This document shows positions 1 through 10,785 of a DNA stretch of 64,000 nt, piece after piece; position 1 is the first letter of the stretch, and each line of letters begins with the position of its first letter. The notes under the pieces are model-generated. The model was not told where the DNA came from. It worked only from the letters and a program-made list of their open reading frames with translations, and searched no databases. Both the position numbers and the translations under genes were made by a program. The stretch comes from Cerioporus squamosus (Eukaryota; Basidiomycota; Agaricomycetes; Polyporales; Polyporaceae). Location: assembly GCA_022592435.1 (NCBI GenBank), contig JABYQS010000036.1, positions 1 to 64,000 on the forward strand, written 5' to 3'.

Positions 1-1493
1 GAGACGGAGCAGTCGAAAACCACGTCCATCGATGGGCGTTGAGTCCACATTAGGCATCCCCGTCGTCGCCATCACAGCGCCCGATCGCATCGTCGCTCAC
101 ACACCTCCGCGCCCTGTTTCCGCATGCAGGTGTGGCCACCCGACAGTCTGGCTGCCGTCTCTGCATGCCGACGCCCCAAATTCGCCCATTCACATGCGTG
201 CTTGACACGGGGTGGCATTGTGGAGCGTGTCGTACGTTTATCTGCGCCCAAGTGCCCTTCCTGCCTTCCAGCGAAGACGCAGAAGTGTGCTAAGGGCAGA
301 GAGAACAATGCGACATGTCGTCCCCTCATTTTGCTCGGCCAAAAACTCGCACTTGTCCGGGCGCGATGACTTCATGGGTGGGAAAGTGCGCGCCCTCGGT
401 ATTCCGATCCTCGAGCTGCCGGAGTCGCTCCCTCGGAGCGCCCAATAACTTTCTTCCACGCGCGCCCTTCCTGGGATGGTATCCCGCCTTTCTTCCTGGC
501 CACCGCAAGTCTCGCAGCCGGCGTCGGTGCCCACCGACGCCGCGTTTTAGTGCTTACTTTTCCCCTCCTATCTGTCCAAGCACACCGTGTCTTTACGCCC
601 GACGCCCGCCCGACAGAGGAGCACGCGTGCGCTTGATTGGCCGCGAATTTGCACTCGTGGAGCGTGATGAACGTTCGAAGCAGCGCATCTCATCCCGGCA
701 AACATATCCGACCCTCGTCATGACGGACGCCAGTCACGCCACACGGCTTTCGCTTTCGCTCCAACATCTCGCTTCTTGTCCCGACAGACCTTCCTATCAC
801 GACGACAGCTCTCTGTTTCTTGACTGCCGTTCACGACGGGATTATCTGGACGCAACAGCACCGGGACACGATGCACGCTAGCAGCGCACGGCCACGCCAC
901 TCGGAACTCTTCCAGCTCTGATTCTCTGATATGTACCGGGACAAAGCAGGCCGCCGCAGGATCGTTCGCGAAACATGCGCATGTCGCACTAGCGCTGCTG
1001 CTGCTGTGGTTTCCTGGATGGTCGTTCCCAAAGAGGCAGTCCCAGTACTTAACGATTCCTTATCCGCGATGGCTGCCGACCAGCGCGGCCACCCTCCTTT
1101 TCTGCGCGCACACGGCGGCACGCGCAGCTACCACATACTCGGACCCGACACTGCCGTAGGCGTATTGCCATGACGCACCGACTCAGGAACAGCTCGTTCT
1201 TCGTATGCGGCGTCGCGCGGCATGGGCTTGTAGCACGTCGGCAGTCGGCAGCCTCTATCGTCGCATCGTGAATTGTAGCAACCCAAGCAAACGTGGCGGA
1301 CCAGCGAGCGGATGTGGACAAGGTTGTCTTCGACGGCGTCCACGTAGCCTCTTCTGACCAGCGTTCCGTCCGGCATCGTATCTTCGAAGCTCGCCTCCGT
1401 CTCTAACGCCTTTGTTCGCGGACATCTGGCATGCACCCCCGTTCCTTGGGCCGGGGGCGTGGTGATGCTCGGACGCCCGTTATCACCTCTGTA
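1..1493. other. No gene recognised
   Basis: Nothing here reads as a conserved protein. The open frames are short, overlap on both strands without splice-consistent continuation, and show no domain. It may be intergenic DNA or the edge of an element continuing to the left. Confidence 0.5.
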
Positions 1494-1519
1494 CAGTCGA
1501 ATCTCCCTTACCCCATACC
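1494..1519 (+). repeat. Left terminal inverted repeat of the MITE
   Basis: Starts CAGTCGAATCTCCC and ends CCCATACC. It pairs with 1901-1926 in inverse orientation with two mismatches. Confidence 0.78.
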
Positions 1520-1900
1520 GATCGGGAAGGGGCCAAAGTATGGGTTATCGGGGATTATGGGCTTACGGAAAGGAGCGCCCGCCAAGCGCTCAAGGGTTAT
1601 CCTGCAGATAGTGTTAGGCGCCTGCGCTCCGACCAGCCGAGAGCACCTAGTCGGGTTGCGGGGACCTTTTTCCGTGTGTCCGGACCGATCTGACAAATAA
1701 TAGGGCATCAGAGATCGTAATCCACCTCGATAGCTCCCATTCCGGCAGTGATATGCCTGTTAGATAAGCAAAGTTATGGGTTATGCCACCCCCAAATGGC
1801 TATGGGGTATGGGTTACTGGAAGTTTATGGGTTATCCCCACTGTCCCGACTTCGGGAGGCCAAAAATCTATGAGGTATCGGGGATTATGGGTTACTGGAT

Positions 1901-1926
1901 GGTATGGGTTAAGGGGGATTCGACTG
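1901..1926 (-). repeat. Right terminal inverted repeat of the MITE
   Basis: Read on the minus strand it starts CAGTCGAATCCCCC and ends CCCATACC, the inverted partner of 1494-1519. Confidence 0.78.
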
Positions 1927-3803
1927 TATGCGCCCCGTCTGTGCGGTCTTTGTGCTCTGAGCTGTCTTATCTTAGCCCACGCTCCGCGTCCGTTCGCAGA
2001 CGGAGGGAGACGTACCGGTGAGTGACACTGACATGCATCCGAGAACCGTTCCTGGGTACCCCCCCGAAACGTCACCGTCTTCGTGCTTTCTCCCGCAGAG
2101 CTTCTTGGCGCGAAACCCGCCTGCGATACGACCTCCGCTGTGGCGTGGAACCAAGAACGTACGATCCCAGCGCGCGGGTGGCACATTAGCGCGAACGCGC
2201 TCCCTTGTCCCCCTTCTTCGAATCTCGAGCTTCTGTGCAAGAACGTGCTGTTTCTGACTCGTTGCATGATGTGCTGTCCTGACAGCCCCGCGTCCCGGTG
2301 CACCCCAAAATACATACCAACACCTGCGATGGAAAGCGAGCCCTTTGTGGAGCACGAACTTCCGCTCTTCTGCAGCTTGAGAAGTGGTTCGCACCGACTC
2401 CCCCGAGTGCTTGCTTTGTGCCACTCTCCGCCGCGCGTCTGATAATCACATCGGCCGCACACACACACGCGCGTTTCCCTCTGCGTATTACGTTTGGGGA
2501 CAACAATCGACGTCGTGGCAAGCATACGAGAAGTTGACCGCAGGATCATGGGACACCGGAACGACCGTGTACACTATACTCACTAGTACTCAGCGCTCAG
2601 CGCCCCACCAGTCCACTACGTAGTCGGGACGAGTTCCCGGATGTTCTGTGACTGAGTGCCACTTACTACTACTGAATACGCCTTGGCAGCTCGTGATAAT
2701 GGACGGCGCTGAGTCTACATACCTCATCGATGCCAGTGCAGACGCACGCTTCGCAAGGACCAGTGGTCCCCAGGGTACTTGGGACTTGGGGTTCCCATTA
2801 CGTTCTCGGGCGATGTACATGTGAGCGGAAGTGCACAAGGAATCGGATACACGTCGAGTTGCCGAGTTGCTCGATGACGCACCACGACAGGAACAACTTC
2901 TCGGGCGCTGCCGCCTGCCCGCGTATCTTGCGGTGACGAGTGGGGTGCGCGGTGCCGGTACCCGGGGCGCACTGAGTAAGTACTGATTTGCGGACGCGTC
3001 GACGTTCAAACGCATGAGCATACTGTACTTGTGGGGCGGGGTGCGAACATACGTGGACATGTGACAAGGGCGGGCGATGGGAGGGTCATGGTGAGGTCGA
3101 GGTGAGGTCGAGGGTACAAACGTTCAACGCGAGAGAAGGGCCCCCGACAACGGCCAGCAGAGACCCGCCACTGTCAGTGCCTTCAGAACGGAGGGGCTCC
3201 AAGCGAGCTCGAGCGCACACGTAGGGCATGGTGTGGATGGATGGATGGATGGATGGGAGTCTAGTGGACGCACAGCAGGTCATGGGGGATGGAACATGGC
3301 GATCTCCGAGAGTCCGAATATACTCCCGCCACGAGCGGACGAGATCCGCGACTGACGAGGCCTGCAGATCGAGTCGCCGTCGAGGGAGTTGTGGACCCTT
3401 ATGGGTCCCAAGGCCCAGGGTCCGACGACGTCTGATTTGTTGTCGACATCGAGCACCGGCGGCGGCACGCTCGACGTCGACATCGGCCACGGTCTGGGCC
3501 GCGCGACTCCCCTCGTATACGCGACGGGGGACCGGTCCATGGGGCCGGACGACGAGCACCACGGACCACGGTGTAGAGGCCCGACTCGAGATTAGAACAC
3601 CGGAGACGCTGCTGCCCTCGGTGATCAAGCTCAAAGGGCGGAGGACATCTCAACGATGCTCATTGACAAGATCCCGCCAGGTAGGCCGCCGTTCATCCAA
3701 GAAGCGAAACTCGAAAACATGTCGATTAGCAAGCAATCCTGCACAGCGCAACACGATCCAACCCAGGCTCACAAGCCCCAGCCCTAGTATCAGTGAGTAC
3801 ATA
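1927..3803. other. Intergenic, no gene recognised
   Basis: Only short frames without splice-compatible continuation. A (TGGA)n microsatellite lies at about 3234-3256. The right end is downstream of the minus-strand H15 gene and probably holds its 3' untranslated region. Confidence 0.45.
3234..3256 (+). repeat. (TGGA)n microsatellite
   Basis: Five to six tandem TGGA units are visible directly. Confidence 0.9.
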
Positions 3804-6064
3804 TCATGTCCGCAGAGCGTCGTGCCCCTGAGGCACATGCAACGGCACCACGACGTCCTCCATATCCTCGTCCTCGTCGCTCTCCTCCTCGCCCTCCCCG
3901 TCCATCTCCGTCTGCGCGCCGCTCGCGAGCCCTGGCGCGGGCCCGCTCGGTGGGAGGAACACCTCCGGGAAGGCGTTCACGTCCAGCACGAGGTGTGCCC
4001 CCGAGAACGCCGCTATCGGCGGTGGCGGCTGGTCGACGCTCTTCATCGGCGACGGCTGTGGTTGCGGCGGGGGCGCTGACGGCTGACGGAATTGTATGGG
4101 CGGCGGATGAGGTTGCGGCTGCGCTAAAGGCTGCATGGGTGGTGCATAAGCCGGCGCGGACGAAGACGTAGGCATGGGTGCAGGGGCAGGGGCAGGTTGG
4201 GACGGTTGCACGGGTTGAGCGGGAGGGGCGGCAGTTAGTGGAGCGTCTTCCTCGTCCGCGTCCACGATCTCCGTCAACTGCGCTGCGAGCAGGGCGAGCT
4301 GAGCCTGCAACGAGGCGCGCTCGTCGTCCGTGAGGGTCGAGCGGGGCGGCTCAGCGTTCGACGCAGCGGCGGCTGAAGCCAAAGCGCTCAGTACCGCTGC
4401 GAGCTCGTCCTCGCCAGTGGTCGGCTGAGGGGCGGACGTGCCCGACGACGCAGCATTCCCGTTCGTCTGAGTGAGCCCACCGAAGTTGATGGCTTGCAGG
4501 ATGTGCTGAGCGGCCTCCCAGGCGTCGCCGTCTTCCTTCGCGTCCGCTGACTTCCCTGCGGAGGCGTTGTCTGAAGACGTGGGGGCTGGAGCCTTGTTGT
4601 GGGCGGCCGGTTGCGGAGGATGGTAGCCGGGGTGGCTGCTATACGGGTAATGGTGCGGGTAGCCATTGTATGGTGCTTGCTGCCCGGGCGCAGGAGGGTG
4701 CTGTTGATTGTTGTGGTTGTGCTGGAGCGGCGCATTTGTAAATGGTGAGGACGGCTGCGGGGGGTGGTGCATCGCGTACGTGCTCTGGGCGATAGTTTGC
4801 GGTCGCCGTGTTGAGCGTTTCGATGACTGTAGCCAAGAGACACAGGTGTTAAATCAAGCAGGAACGACATTGCAGCAACAACACGTACAGCGCCACCCTC
4901 CCAGTTGGGGTTCAACCGGTACTTCCCTCCAGCTCTCTTCTCCAGTCTCCCTCGCTTGTACGCCTTCTGCAGCGCCTGGCTCGCGCTCGGTCGGAAGTTC
5001 GTCTGCAAGGGATAGCGCGACGCCATCCACGTGAACAGATCCTTCGGCGCAGCTCCCTCCGCATCCCCGCAATCCAACAATGCTTCCACGATCATCTCCT
5101 CGTACGACGGGAGGTCTTCCCCGGACGGCGGCGGCGGCTGAGGCGGATGCGGCGGATGCGGCGGTCGACCTAGTGGATTTGAGTTGAACAATGCTTGGCC
5201 ACCAGGCGGAGGAGGTGTGTGACCGGGCGGCGGGGGATATCCTGGGGGCGGAGGATACGGGTATGGGTAGTGGGAGGGGTAGCCGGACGGAGGGTAGTAC
5301 GGCGCGTGAGGGTAGGCGGCTTGCTGCCCCTGCGGTTGTGGTGGCACAGGGTAGCCGTACGGTGCATAGGGATACGGAGCGGGAGGGTGGAGAGTAGCGT
5401 GTTGGGACGGACCTTGTGGCTGAGGCGTCCCGGACGCGGAAGGGGTCGGGTGTCGGGAAGAAGATGCGACAGCATTGCCGTTCGGCTGAGGTTGGGGAGC
5501 AGGGGATGCAGCACTCAACTCAGCAGGCTTCACAGCACTCGCCTGTTCTCGCTCTCGCGCCTCTTCCGCAGGATCTCTCAAGGAGCCCATGGGCGGGTCC
5601 TCGTCCGGCGGTCGGGGAGGAGGTACATAGGGACCTGGTGGATTCACCTGGTGAGCAGGTGTGCTCGTACCTGCGGTCTGCGGCTGGGGTGTCGGCGCGC
5701 TCGGGGCGTCGGGTTTTGGTGGAGACGGCGGAAGAGCGTCGGTCTTCTTGAGCTCACGGATCGCAGCCTCGAGATCGACAGGCCAAACAGTGGTCTTCAC
5801 ATGGAGAGGGACATGAGGCTCAAAGAGCAGACATATCTTGATGATTTGTTCATGGGGGAGAAGGCTCAGGTAGGTCTTCCTAATGTCGGTGTGCGGGTCT
5901 GCACTCGGGGTAGGAGGGGTCTCGTTGCCATTACTGTTCTCAGCTAGAAGTAGATCAGCTATACGAACTACTGCAGACGGCTCTGGGACGCACCTGAGCC
6001 TTTCTGAGCGGTACGATCCGCTGGAGGAGGAGGGATGCTCGGGTCGAGCATTTGGCGGCTGCAT
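3804..6064 (-). CDS. Linker-histone-like (H15 domain) protein with a long disordered tail
   Basis: Two exons, 6064-4889 and 4826-3804, joined by a 62-bp GTACGT..CTACAG intron in phase 0. The N-terminal part (about residues 40-90) holds a conserved short domain around LPHEQIIKICLLFEPHVP. A very Pro/Tyr/Gly-rich stretch follows, then a winged-helix H15-like domain just before the intron (SYEEMIVEALLDCGDAEGA through KRAGGKYRLNPNWEG), which is the linker histone H1/H5 fold. The C-terminal exon is Pro/Gln/Ala-rich and ends in an acidic run (EEESDEDEDMED). The domain suggests DNA or chromatin binding in the nucleus. Unlike a canonical H1, the tail is acidic and Pro-rich rather than Lys-rich, so a transcriptional or architectural cofactor is as likely as a true linker histone. 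The start is uncertain: the methionine at 6064 is used, with another in frame at 6115. Confidence 0.72.
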
Positions 6065-6721
6065 GCAGCTGTACAGTCGCTGTGCAGTTTTTGCCCTCAA
6101 GATTCTCAGCCACACGCGTCGTCGGCGCTAACGACACGTCCTGGCGCGCATGTCCTTTGAGTCTGACCTTCTCCTTTTATGCGTCCTCGAGCTCTGGATC
6201 TCTGTTCTTGCTGAGTCTCTGCTTCTTGCTTTTGACTATCCCCCTTGCCATCAAATAACCAGTCGTGAAGGATGCCTGGCTATAATGCGATCTGTGTCAC
6301 TATGCGCGGCCGTGCGCTCAACAGTCTCGATCACCGGCCCGGAACTGTGCGCGTTCATCTTGGACCTGCACTTGTCTTTTCTGTTCTGTGGACAACGGGC
6401 AAGCTTCACGGATTCAACGACACCTTTCGCTCTCTGTGCGCTTTCCAGCGCTGACCTCGCAGTCTGGAGAACAGTGTGGCCTGTGGAACCGGCTTGCTCA
6501 GTGCGATGGCTTCGAGGCGCCTGCGCGCACCCACATGGACGATGCAAAACTCGAGGGACGGGTGACCTGCTCTGCCATCGATAACGGGCTCGACACGCCA
6601 TAAGATCGGTGGGATAGGCTTCTCAGATCACTTGGGGATCCGCACTATATAAGGCCTTCGCATCTGTGCCTGCTGCCTCCAGAGTCCAAGCCTTGAACTT
6701 CTCACCCATCCGCACTACACC
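6065..6721. other. Divergent promoter region
   Basis: This spacer lies between the start of the minus-strand H15 gene and the start of the plus-strand RidA gene, so it should contain both promoters. A TATA-like element near 6646 serves the RidA side. No additional gene is seen. Confidence 0.5.
6646..6654 (+). promoter_or_regulatory. TATA box of the RidA-family gene
   Basis: TATATAAGG lies about 70 bases upstream of the ATG at 6722, a normal spacing for a strong fungal promoter with a short leader. Confidence 0.55.
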
Positions 6722-7290
6722 ATGACGAAGCAGGTCGTTTTCAGCGAGGAGGCCAACCCTCCTCTCCCCATCTACTGTACGTCTGATGTGCTGCGTGTCT
6801 TCAGTGAGAGTTCTGACAGATAGCAACGAATCAATAGCCCAGGCCATCATCTCCGGAAAGACGATCTACGTCTCCGGCAGCATTGGTATTGATCGCGAGT
6901 TCAAGCTCGTCCCGGGTGGTGTTCAGGCGCAGACTGTGAGTCTCCCTTCCTCGCGGGTACATCCCTCTGCCGTGCTCATATCAGTCCCTGCCACGAAGCG
7001 TGCTGCCCTCGACAATATGACCAAGATCCTCAAGGGCGCTGGTGTCGACCGCAACGCCGTCCTGAAGTGCAATGTCTTCCTCACCAACCTCCAGCGGGAT
7101 TTCACGCCGATGAATGAGGTCTACCAGGAGGTACGCAACGCTCTTTCTGTGCATGTATGTCCTCTTGATTCATTGGACCAATCCTATACAGTACTTCCCG
7201 AAAGACCCCCCTGCTCGTACTTGCATCGGTGTTGCTGCCCTTCCACTGGGTGCGGACATGGAGATCGAGTGCATTGCTGAGCTTCCTTGA
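6722..7290 (+). CDS. RidA/YjgF/UK114-family 2-iminobutanoate/2-iminopropanoate deaminase
   Basis: Four exons: 6722-6776, 6838-6950ish, 6999-7130 and 7192-7290. The protein begins MTKQVVFSEEANPPLPIYSQ and contains the family hallmarks GKTIYVSGSIGID, GGVQAQT, VLKCNVFLTN and a final ARTCIGVAALPLGA with the conserved Arg that binds the substrate carboxylate. Length (about 130 residues) fits the family. RidA enzymes hydrolyse reactive enamine/imine intermediates released by PLP-dependent threonine and serine dehydratases; the yeast relatives Hmf1 and Mmf1 act in the cytosol and mitochondria. No clear mitochondrial presequence is seen, so a cytosolic form is favoured. The acceptor of the second intron is the least certain junction (CACGAAG is used because it restores the QT-R-A-A-L family spacing). 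Confidence 0.92.
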
Positions 7291-7783
7291 GCATCCGTCT
7301 GATCAGAATCTGGGGTGGAGGATGAGCAGTGATAATAAATGTACGCATATCAGGACACGAATGCAAATTCGATGTTCTCTCTTCCTTGACGGTCTGACAC
7401 GTCGCTGGCGGTGTCTTCTCACGAGCTCGGGTGCTCAAAGCTAGTCCGATTGCAGCCTCGTCTCGTCACTGCGATGATTTACGACGCAAGCGAATGCATT
7501 TGGGAGCACTAGGGAGCGGAAAGCAAAAGAATGAAAAGCCAAGGCGGTAAGAATATCGATACAACCTAAGTCACCAGAAGCTCAAAAGAAGCTAAGAATA
7601 CACGTTGCTGCAAACAGTACCCAGTGAAGGAGCAAAAGCAAGAAGCCAGGAAAGAAGGAAGAGGGTGACGGAAGGAGGTATCTCGTAGGGTTTTCCTTCC
7701 GCGGTGCAGCAACAGTTTCACCATGCCAGGGTGGACGGGTCAGTCGTTCATCAAGTCAAGTTTGAGCCGACCCAGCGCGAGGC
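7291..7783. other. 3'-3' intergenic spacer
   Basis: Lies between two convergent genes and therefore holds only their 3' ends. It is A-rich near 7500-7680 and no gene is seen. Confidence 0.55.
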
Positions 7784-8775
7784 TCAGCGGCGGGCGGTGG
7801 CCGTGGGGGTGACGGTCACGGTCACCGTCGAGCTCGGGGGAGCGCAGGTCGCAGCGGAGTCGGTCGCAGTGGCGGCAGCAGCGGAAGTCACCGTGAGCGT
7901 AACAGTGACGGTCTGCTCCGCGCAATCAGCGGTAGACGTGGCAGAAGCAGCGGACGAACTTCGCAAGGGGATGTGTCAGAGAATGTGTCCTGCTCGGAGG
8001 AGTGTCAGAGGAAACTTACCTCGCGCTGGCAGCCGCGTTGTTGCCCGATGAAACGCCAGCAACGGCAGCGTTGATCTCGTCCGCCGTAGCATCCTCAACG
8101 AGGAGGTTCTGCGTGAAGATGCAGCCATTCGGGTCGTTGGCGTCGTCACAAGAGTTGCCCTTGCCCGTGTTGTCGTTGAGGTCGCCGGGAGCGAACGTGC
8201 CGGACTTGAGGGCGTCCTGCGGGTTACCGCCGACGGACGCGATCTGCTTAGCCAGCTCGAGGACAATCGCCTTATTGGTCGCGGCAGCATTTGGGGACGC
8301 GGGGTCCTGGTGCTGCGTGATGGCCGCGACCTCGGGGTTCTTTGCGGTCTCGTTGCAGAGTGCCGACGCGAGGCCGACCTTGCCGGTGTTGCGCTCGATG
8401 GCACGGAAGAGGAGTGCGTTGACCATGCCATCAACGTCGCCGGCGGCCTTGGCATTCGTGAATGCCTGGTCCGCGACGGCTTGTTGCAAGCAGGCGAGGT
8501 TCTGAATGAGGGGTGGTATGAGAACGCGCGGCGCTTGAAGAGAATACAAAGGAACTAACCGTGATATCGCCAGCACCGGCGGCGGCAGCGGCATCACCGA
8601 GAAGAGCGAAAACCGGGTCCTGAATCTTGTCGGGGTTGTTCAAGTTGAGAGTCGCACGGACTGCAGTGAGGATGGGCTCGTGCGAGTGCTCCTGGGGAAC
8701 TTCACGACGAACGGGCGCCGCAACGGCGAGGTAGGAGAAGAGGGCAACGGCAGCGAAAGACTTGATGAAGACCAT
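7784..8775 (-). CDS. Secreted Ser/Thr-rich cell-surface protein
   Basis: Three exons, 8775-8560, 8501-8020 and 7958-7784, with clean GTTAGT..TCAG and GTAAGT..AAG introns. The N-terminus MVFIKSFAAVALFSYLAVAA is a typical signal peptide, followed by a possible dibasic Kex2 site (VRRE). The central domain has four cysteines (NLACLQQ, LCNET, NSCDD, GCIFTQ) and a conserved block ITQHQDPASPNAAATNKAI. The C-terminus is a Thr/Ser/Val/Ala tail with TVTVT repeats, suited to heavy O-glycosylation. I believe this central block recurs in many Agaricomycetes as an unnamed secreted protein; its function is not known to me. There is no hydrophobic C-terminal tail that would indicate a GPI anchor. Confidence 0.8.
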
Positions 8776-9920
8776 GGTGAAAGCTAGTGTGTAGGGTGAC
8801 CTGACCGGTGAGGTTATATCGACAAAGGAGGGTACGCCAGCGACCTGCACGGCTGTCAGCGTTGTAGTCTACTGACGATGACGAGCGAACACAAACACTC
8901 ACGAAGAACGGAAGAACTTGAAAGGAACAAGTCAAGACCCGGTCTTGGCTGGAAAGTGGGCAGAATGAGGGACTGCGACGCAGGGACCGAGGCTATATAC
9001 TCCCGGCGAAATACCATCGCGATTCACCCTGATTACGGCGGCCTTCATGATCGGCCGCGGGACCACAAGGCACGCACGGTTGCCATGCGTGCAGAACACG
9101 CCCGACAAGGCCCGGATTATATGAGCCGAGGGTCGAGTCCTTTATTGCTATTCCAACAGAACTTCCACTGTGTCCATCCGCGGCCGGGCGTTGTCCTGGT
9201 ATCTTCATCGTGGCAACCTGCATTCAACAGGACGGCTAACCCCTGCCGGATCCGGTAAGTCATCCTCGCACCATCAGGTCGCGCAGGGCGGGCCGGTCGG
9301 CTCCGTCTCGTCTGTCCCGCAACCTCCCAGCGATGAAGAGGCCGGAAAGACCGTCATAGCGCAAGGAACAAACTCCGGAGTGACGACCTGGCAACCAACG
9401 GGGAAAATGCCTTGCACAGTTGATGTTTGCCTGAGTGCCTCGAGACACGCCCAAGGCACGCGTATATTTCGCCGACGATCGCAACGCCAAACGATCGCAG
9501 CGACGATGTGCGCATCATCTCTGCTTGTCGGCCATCTTGCCATGAGATGATGATAGGAACATGCCTAAGTAGCGGTTGTCCACTTGCTACAGTCTTGATA
9601 GCAAGAGGTCGGATTCACTGAGCTTTCGCGGCGTACTTAGTAGTAGTACGATTTCGTTTGATTCTTGAGACTTGAGACTTGCAACTCTGCAGCTGGCTGA
9701 CTTGCGAGCAAGGCGTGCACATGCGCTATACGACCACCTACTCAGGGGATGCGTATAAACGCTCAGCGGGGAACAACTTGGGCAGTGGGAAGTGCAGCAG
9801 GGTATCTATTGATCTACACGATACGAACGGTCGAGCTCTCCTTCTTGGAGAGCGAATGAAGGTCTTGCTCTGTGTGAATTGAAATCAATGACGTGAACCC
9901 AGGATTTGAAGTACTGAGGT
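8776..9920. other. Intergenic, no gene recognised
   Basis: Upstream region of the secreted-protein gene. Short TATA-like stretches occur on the minus strand near 8812 and 8996, but none is decisive. No coding signal is seen. Confidence 0.45.
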
Positions 9921-10563
9921 CTACTCACGAATGCCCCATACATGTGCGCGCAAGTCAAGGAATTCTGCATCACTGTTCAGTAAACGAACGCGGCGATATT
10001 CCTCACGTAGACTTACCGACGTGCAGTCCATCGTACAACTTCTTCATCTCAGCACGCACGCGAGAGATATCCTCCTTGGTAGCTGAGGATTCGCTCAATG
10101 CCTTCAGCTCCTTCTCCACGGCCTCAATTCTCCTGACATGCGCCGAAACCTGTGTCGCAGTACGACTTGTAGCCTTTAAGACGTCGACAGCTAGACAGAC
10201 ACGCACCTTTTGTGTGCTCGCTTGGAGCTCCTCCACACTAGCCTGCAACGCGGCTGAGGCCAACTTGTACTCCTCGAGCAGGTGGTACGCGGCCAGCGAC
10301 GAAGCCAGCGAGAACCCAAACAAGAAGCCAACGATACTAACCACCACCAATCAGTTCAATACCTACCTACGTCGCAGCTGAGAGAGCATTGGCACGCACC
10401 CGCCGCGGAACGCGCCGACGGGCTTCTTCACTGGGGGTACAGAGCCCAGGTTGGGCGTCGCCTCCTGGCGCACGACCCGCGTGGTTGAGAGCAGACGACT
10501 TGAGACCGTGCGTGAGCTGTGTGCCCGGGCAAGAGGGAGGGTGCGTGCGGCGAGGGAGGCCAT
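9921..10563 (-). CDS. Mitochondrial membrane protein with a coiled coil (uncharacterised)
   Basis: Four exons: 10563-10400, 10336-10207, 10149-10017 and 9964-9921, all with GT-AG introns. The N-terminus (MASLAARTLPLARAHSSRTV, Arg/Ser-rich, no acids for 30 residues) is a mitochondrial targeting sequence. A single membrane segment follows (IVGFLFGFSLASSLAAYHLL, about residues 56-75), then a heptad-rich helix (LEEYKLASAALQASVEELQ to KEDISRVRAEMKKLYDGL). The last exon adds EFLDLRAHVWGIRE. It resembles a conserved fungal family without a name. The layout suggests an inner-membrane protein with the helix in the intermembrane space or matrix. The 57-bp third intron is a multiple of three with no stop, so its retention would add 19 residues. 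Confidence 0.72.
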
Positions 10564-10785
10564 GGTGGTGGTGAGCGGGCGAACCCGTGTGTGCCGACAA
10601 GTCTGTGCCACAGCGCGTAACGCGCGTTCCCGAAGGCGAGTTTTGTAGCCACCACAACCTTCGACGCGTCTGCTTGTGCATATTCACTTGAGTCCTCGCT
10701 CACTAGCTCACTATATGCTTGCTTCTTAGTGCTCCTTTGCTTGCTATTGGGTCCTGCACAATTCTGACTCTGAGCATTGAATGAA

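Larger units (their letters stand above)
1494..1926. mobile_element. MITE-like DNA element with 26-bp TIRs and TA flanks
   Basis: The two ends are inverted copies: 1494-1519 begins CAGTCGAATC and 1901-1926 ends GATTCGACTG, matching over 26 bases with two differences. Both ends are flanked directly by TA (1492-1493 and 1927-1928), as expected for a Tc1/mariner-type TA target duplication. The interior is 433 bp with no plausible transposase frame, and carries five of the six ATGGGTTA copies found in 1541-1910 (the last lies in the right TIR), mostly in the right half. Lack of coding capacity plus TIRs is the definition of a non-autonomous miniature element. The superfamily call rests only on the TA flanks and is an inference. 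Confidence 0.75.

Noticed and set aside
315..881. 188-codon plus-strand frame
   Set aside because: No domain, no neighbouring exons, and overlapping open frames in other phases; Arg/Pro/Ser-rich in GC-rich DNA.
9116..9260. Possible inverted repeat/TATA element upstream of the secreted-protein gene
   Set aside because: Several short GGCC/CGGCC palindromic words are present, but spacing and arms are too short to separate from GC-rich background.
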